Positions 60,363 to 64,000 of a stretch of 64,000 nt of DNA are shown one piece after another. The position numbers and the translations under genes are program-made. Each line of letters starts with the position of its first letter. Position 1 is the stretch's first letter. This DNA is from DATARH01 sp963705325 (GTDB lineage: Bacteria > Pseudomonadota > Alphaproteobacteria > ATCC43930 > CGMCC-115725), in NCBI GenBank assembly GCA_963705325.1, contig OY970069.1, forward strand, positions 186,001 through 250,000. Reading direction: 5' to 3'. The notes beneath the pieces are model-generated. The model was given only the letters and a program-made list of their open reading frames with translations. It did not search any database and was not told the DNA's origin.

Positions 60363-61631
60363 ATGGCGAAGCGAGCGCCGTTCCTCAGCACCGCATACAG
60401 CGCCTACCATCACCGGGAACGCCCGAAGGAAGACGAAGAGCTCACTCGGGTCGGGCCGGGAACCCCGTGCGGCGAATATCTGCGCCGCTTCTGGCAGCCG
60501 GTGATCCTGGCGAGCGGGCTAAAGGATCTGCCGGTCAAGCTACGCATTCTCGGCGAAGACCTCGTCGCGTTCAGGGACGGGTCGGGCGAGATCGGGCTCG
60601 TGGAGCTGCACTGCCCGCATCGCGGCACCTCGCTCGAATTCGGGCTCATCTCCGAACATGGCATTCGCTGCTGCTATCACGGTTGGCTGTTCGGCTGCGA
60701 CGGGACGATCCTTGAAACGCCCGGCGAGCCGGCCGACAGCACGCTCAAAGACAAATTGTGCCACGGCGCATATCCGGTGCAGGAGCATAACGGGCTGGTC
60801 TTCGCCTATATGGGGCCGCCGGAACTGAAGCCCGATTTTCCGATCTTCGATACCTACGACCTTCCCGGCTACCGCCAGGTCGCGCGCGCCCCGACCCTGT
60901 GGGATTGCAACTGGCTGCAGGTCAAGGAAAACGCGATGGACCCGGCGCATCTGCAGTTTCTGCATACCCTGCCGGGCAGCGACGGGTTCACCGACGACTT
61001 CAAGGTTCAACCGGAATGGGACTGGATGGAAACGCCGGTCGGCATGGTCTACATCGACACGCGGCGCCAGAACGACCGGGTGTGGGTGCGCGTCGCCGAT
61101 TTCATCCTGCCCAACATCCACCAGTTCCCGCCCAACGCCGACCCGATGGCGCTGCGCAACTCGGTCAACCGGCCGATGGCGACGACCTGGGCGGTGCCGC
61201 TCGACGATACCCATACGATGCAGATCGGCTATTACCGGGCGCCCGAGGGGAAGGACGTGCGGCGCGGCACGGGTTTCGGACAGGACAACAGCCGCCCTTA
61301 CGAAGAGCGCCAGCGTGTGCCGGGCGACTGGGACGCCCAGGTCAGCATCCATGACGGCATGGCCCGCCACGGGCTGGAGCACCTCGCCTCGACCGACCGC
61401 GGCGTCATCATGATGCGCAAGATGATCCGCCAGGGTATCCGCGCGGTGAAGAAGGGTACGGCGTTCGATCATCCGACGCTGCACAACGGCGTGGCGATCC
61501 CGACTTACAGCCACGACCGCATGGTGCCGGGCATCGCCCCGGCGGCCACGCCCGAGGCCGACCGCAAGCTGCTGCGCGAGGTCGCGCGCAACGTCGTCCG
61601 GCAGTCGGTGAAGAACGGCCTCGACGCGTAG
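60363..61631 (+). CDS. Rieske non-heme iron oxygenase, large subunit
   Basis: A 422-aa aromatic-ring-hydroxylating oxygenase of the phthalate 4,5-dioxygenase type. The Rieske cluster ligands are CPHRG near residue 83 and CCYHGW near 102; the mononuclear iron site is in NAMDPAHLQFLH near 194. An electron-transfer reductase is not found nearby. GGAGGGCGTC precedes ATG 60363. Substrate unknown. Confidence 0.9.
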   Translation: MAKRAPFLSTAYSAYHHRERPKEDEELTRVGPGTPCGEYLRRFWQPVILASGLKDLPVKLRILGEDLVAFRDGSGEIGLVELHCPHRGTSLEFGLISEHGIRCCYHGWLFGCDGTILETPGEPADSTLKDKLCHGAYPVQEHNGLVFAYMGPPELKPDFPIFDTYDLPGYRQVARAPTLWDCNWLQVKENAMDPAHLQFLHTLPGSDGFTDDFKVQPEWDWMETPVGMVYIDTRRQNDRVWVRVADFILPNIHQFPPNADPMALRNSVNRPMATTWAVPLDDTHTMQIGYYRAPEGKDVRRGTGFGQDNSRPYEERQRVPGDWDAQVSIHDGMARHGLEHLASTDRGVIMMRKMIRQGIRAVKKGTAFDHPTLHNGVAIPTYSHDRMVPGIAPAATPEADRKLLREVARNVVRQSVKNGLDA

Positions 61632-61643
61632 CCGGTAGCGGGG

Positions 61644-62906
61644 CTACCGCGCCGCCGGCTTACCGGCGGCGGCGAGGCGCTGCTGCCGCCAGACCAGCGG
61701 GCCGATTACCAGCAGGTGCGCGGCGTTGAAGACGATGCCGGTGGCGAAGGCTGCCGAGTAGAAGCCGACATGGTCATAGATCGCGCCGGCGAGCCAGCCG
61801 CCGAACGCCATGCCCGAGCCGCTGAACAGCAGCACGCTCGGCACCCTCCACGCGGCTTCCGACGCTGGGAACAGTTCGCGGATCGCCAGCACATAGGCCG
61901 GGATGATGCCGCTAAAGCCCAACCCGAACCACGCCGACACCGCGAACAACCACCCCTCGCTCTGGGTGAGGAAGAAGCCGATCATCGCGGTGATCTGGCA
62001 TAGCGAACCGGCGAAGACCGTCGCCAAGCCGCCGAAGCGGTCGGCGACCAGCCCCCAAAACTGGCGGCTGACAAACGCCGCGCCGAGCAGCACCGACAGC
62101 ATCGCCGCGCCCTGCGAGGCGGGGATCCCGACATCGCTGCAGAATGCGACGAGGTGGCCCTGCGGCATCGCCATCGGCACGCAGCAGAGAAAGCTCGCCG
62201 CCGCGATCTGGCCGAGCACAGCATTGGCCGGCAGGCCGAGGACGCGCTGTCCCGGTCGCGGCCCGCTCAGCACCCCGCCGTCGCCGGCCGCCTCGGGCGG
62301 ACGAACCAATACCGTCAGCGCCGCCGGGACGATCAGCAGGACCTCGACGGCCGCGAAGATCAGCATCGTGTGGCGCCAGCCAAAATCGGCGATCAGGGGC
62401 GCGAAGATCGGCGCCCAGATCGCTGCGGCGACCGACGTGCCGCTGCCCATCAGCGCCAGCGCCGTGCCGCGCCGCCGGTCGAACCAGTGCGAGACGTAGA
62501 TGTAGAGCGGCGCGTTGATGCCGCCATTGCCCAACAGCCCGACAAAGACACCGTAGCCGACGAGGAGCGACACGCTTCCGCCGCTGCTCGCCAGCACCAT
62601 TCCCACGCCGACCATGAGCGCGCTGAACGTCACCGTCCAGCGTACTCCGACGCGCGCCGCCACGCGGCTCATGACGAGCCCACCCCAGGCCGGCCCGAGC
62701 CAGGCGAGCGAATAGGCCAGGGACGGAATTTGACGCTCGCCGCCGAGATCGGCGGCAATCTGCTTCAAGGCGACCACCGTCACCACCGGCGCCCCGTAGG
62801 ACACGGCGGCAACCCCGAGCGCGGTCAGGCATACGAGCCACGACGTGCGCGATTCAATCGTCACCCCGGCCGGAGCGGCCGGAGTGGCAAGCGATGAAAT
62901 ACTCAT
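61644..62906 (-). CDS. MFS transporter, OFA/monocarboxylate type
   Basis: A 420-aa carrier with 12 membrane segments; MSRVAARVGVRWTV between helices 2 and 3 and LVADRFGGLATVF in the second half. Convergent with the Rieske gene, 12 bp apart. Similar to but distinct from the carrier at 58927-60159. Confidence 0.87.
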   Translation of the reverse strand: MSISSLATPAAPAGVTIESRTSWLVCLTALGVAAVSYGAPVVTVVALKQIAADLGGERQIPSLAYSLAWLGPAWGGLVMSRVAARVGVRWTVTFSALMVGVGMVLASSGGSVSLLVGYGVFVGLLGNGGINAPLYIYVSHWFDRRRGTALALMGSGTSVAAAIWAPIFAPLIADFGWRHTMLIFAAVEVLLIVPAALTVLVRPPEAAGDGGVLSGPRPGQRVLGLPANAVLGQIAAASFLCCVPMAMPQGHLVAFCSDVGIPASQGAAMLSVLLGAAFVSRQFWGLVADRFGGLATVFAGSLCQITAMIGFFLTQSEGWLFAVSAWFGLGFSGIIPAYVLAIRELFPASEAAWRVPSVLLFSGSGMAFGGWLAGAIYDHVGFYSAAFATGIVFNAAHLLVIGPLVWRQQRLAAAGKPAAR

Positions 62907-62977
62907 GTCACCAGATTATAGGCGGAATCGCTCGGGCGCCGCCCAATTTGTGGGCAGCGCGGCTATGTGCCGGACCG

Positions 62978-63643
62978 CTATTCGAGGCGAATGCCGACGG
63001 CTTCGGGTCCCTTACGGCCCTCGGCGATGTCGACGATGACCCGCTGGCCCTCGGCCAAATTGGTCAACCCCGCCCGCTGCAGCGCCGAGGCGTGGATGAA
63101 CACGTCCTTGCCGCCGCCGTCGCGCACGATAAAGCCAAACCCCTTGGTCGCGTTGTACCACTTCACCATCCCCGCCTCCTGCGAGGACGCAACCAGCGGC
63201 GTCTGCTCATAGCCGCCGCCACCGCCCGGGCGCGGGCCCGAGCGCGGCCGCGCCGGCTCCGCCGTCGAACTATCGACGCTCAATACCTCGGTCACTTGCG
63301 GACCGCGCTGGCCGGGCGCCACCCGAACCTCCAAGGTCTCGCCCGTCTCAACCGCCTGAACCCCAATCCGGCCCAAAACGCTCGCGTGCAAAAACGCGTC
63401 GCCCCCGCCATCCGCTAGCTCGACAAAGCCAAAACCGCGATCCGCCCGAAACCACTTCACCACCGCCGTCACCGGCGGACCCGACGGCTGCTCCTCAAAC
63501 CGAGGACCCGAACCGTACCGCGGCGCCGAGCCATAACCCCGACCCCCGCCGCCGCCGTAATCGCCGCCCCCACCGCCGCCAAACTCACCCTCGTCAAAAT
63601 CGCGCCGACGACCCCGGTCGCGATGCCCTCTCCCGTTTTCCAC
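62978..63643 (-). CDS. Two-domain cold-shock protein
   Basis: A protein of about 221 aa: a Gly/Arg-rich N-terminal tail, a first CSD (AVVKWFRADRGFGFVELADGGGDAFLHASVL), a Pro/Gly linker and a second CSD (GMVKWYNATKGFGFIVRDGGGKDVFIHASAL). Both contain the RNP-like KGFGF/RGFGF and VFIH/AFLH motifs that bind single-stranded nucleic acid. The start is uncertain: GTG 63643 is used; the frame continues to 63721. Tandem CSD proteins of this layout are typical of alphaproteobacteria. Confidence 0.82.
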   Translation of the reverse strand: MENGRGHRDRGRRRDFDEGEFGGGGGGDYGGGGGRGYGSAPRYGSGPRFEEQPSGPPVTAVVKWFRADRGFGFVELADGGGDAFLHASVLGRIGVQAVETGETLEVRVAPGQRGPQVTEVLSVDSSTAEPARPRSGPRPGGGGGYEQTPLVASSQEAGMVKWYNATKGFGFIVRDGGGKDVFIHASALQRAGLTNLAEGQRVIVDIAEGRKGPEAVGIRLE

Positions 63644-63825
63644 GACGCAATTCCCAATCCCAGGCCCGAGGCACAAACACCCCGCAACAACCATAATGCA
63701 GGTTTTTCCACCGCTCGTCACCGTGAATGGAGTAACCCCAGTGTAACCGTCGCTCCGGTTGGGCCGAGCTATTGCCGCGCCCGGTCGGACATGGAAGGCT
63801 GCGGCAAAGGTTTGTGGAGGAACGC

Positions 63826-64000
63826 ATGATCGAACAGACCCTCGACATCGCCACCACGGACGGCGCGATGGAGACGTTTATCGTCCATCCCGAGCGCGGC
63901 GGTCCTCACCCGTTGGTGATGCTGATGATGGACGCGCCCGGCATCCGCGACGAGCTGCGGATGATGGCGCGCCGACTGGCGACGGTCGGCTATTACGTGT
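63826..64000 (+). CDS. Dienelactone hydrolase family protein, N-terminal part
   Basis: 58 codons up to the window edge: MIEQTLDIATTDGAMETFIV, then HPLVMLMMDAPGIRDELRMMARRLATVGYYV. This is the standard N-terminus of dienelactone hydrolases (alpha/beta fold, Cys nucleophile further downstream). GGAGGAACGC precedes the ATG. Confidence 0.82.
   Translation, partial: MIEQTLDIATTDGAMETFIVHPERGGPHPLVMLMMDAPGIRDELRMMARRLATVGYYV

Overview
The window reads as a high-GC alphaproteobacterial chromosome, probably from a soil or host-associated heterotroph. Support comes from dense G+C-rich coding, a four-subunit sarcosine oxidase operon, a GTTC-N7-GTTC SOS box of the alphaproteobacterial type, and REP-like palindromes of a kind common in Rhizobiales and Rhodospirillales. 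The exact taxon cannot be fixed from this sequence.

Bases 1-27162 are ordinary chromosome rich in catabolic genes. A four-carbon acid-sugar cluster contains an OtnI-like isomerase, an OtnK kinase, an OtnC aldolase/decarboxylase and a nearby SDR dehydrogenase. It is followed by a DmdC-like acyl-CoA dehydrogenase, two luciferase-like monooxygenases, two amidohydrolase_2 proteins, a soxBDAG operon in which soxB and soxA each carry a one-base frameshift, transporters and small exported proteins. The otnC-SDR gap holds a textbook sigma-70 promoter facing seven or eight CGCTGTT-type repeats at about 11-bp phase, then an imperfect inverted repeat.

Bases 27184-43239 are an integrated 16-kb element bounded by 41-bp perfect direct repeats. 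Each repeat is the 5' half of a tRNA-Arg(CCT) gene up to the end of the anticodon loop. The right copy is part of an intact tRNA, so the element appears to have replaced the 5' half and promoter region of the tRNA. The right end carries an integrase, a ribbon-helix-helix regulator and, divergently, an AlpA-like protein heading a leftward replication operon: a 314-aa unknown, a PrimPol-like protein lacking the catalytic Asp pair, a 131-aa unknown, a PrimPol, and a PriCT-2/RepA-like helicase. The operon ends at a 231-bp cluster of 12 GGGTCA/TGACCC hexamers that looks like an origin. The left half is cargo and debris: a PadR pair, a PrlF/YhaV toxin-antitoxin pair, an IS256-family insertion with an 8-bp target duplication that splits a small gene, a second tyrosine recombinase, several tiny ORFs and a truncated hydrolase. 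No relaxase, capsid or terminase gene was recognised, so the closest architectural match is a phage-satellite-like or otherwise helper-dependent replicating integrative element.

Bases 43279-64000 return to chromosome. There is a five-gene catabolic operon (TauD-type dioxygenase, double-length CaiB/BaiF CoA-transferase, beta-lactamase-fold hydrolase, two SDRs), a secreted beta-helix protein, then a deazaflavin-type oxidoreductase followed by three tandem paralogous alpha/beta hydrolases with a cysteine in the nucleophile position. After these come a molybdate transporter homologue, an NHL-repeat protein, a VOC protein, a thiolase-like protein with a DUF35 partner resembling aldolase pairs, a Rieske oxygenase, two MFS carriers, a two-domain cold-shock protein and the start of a dienelactone hydrolase.
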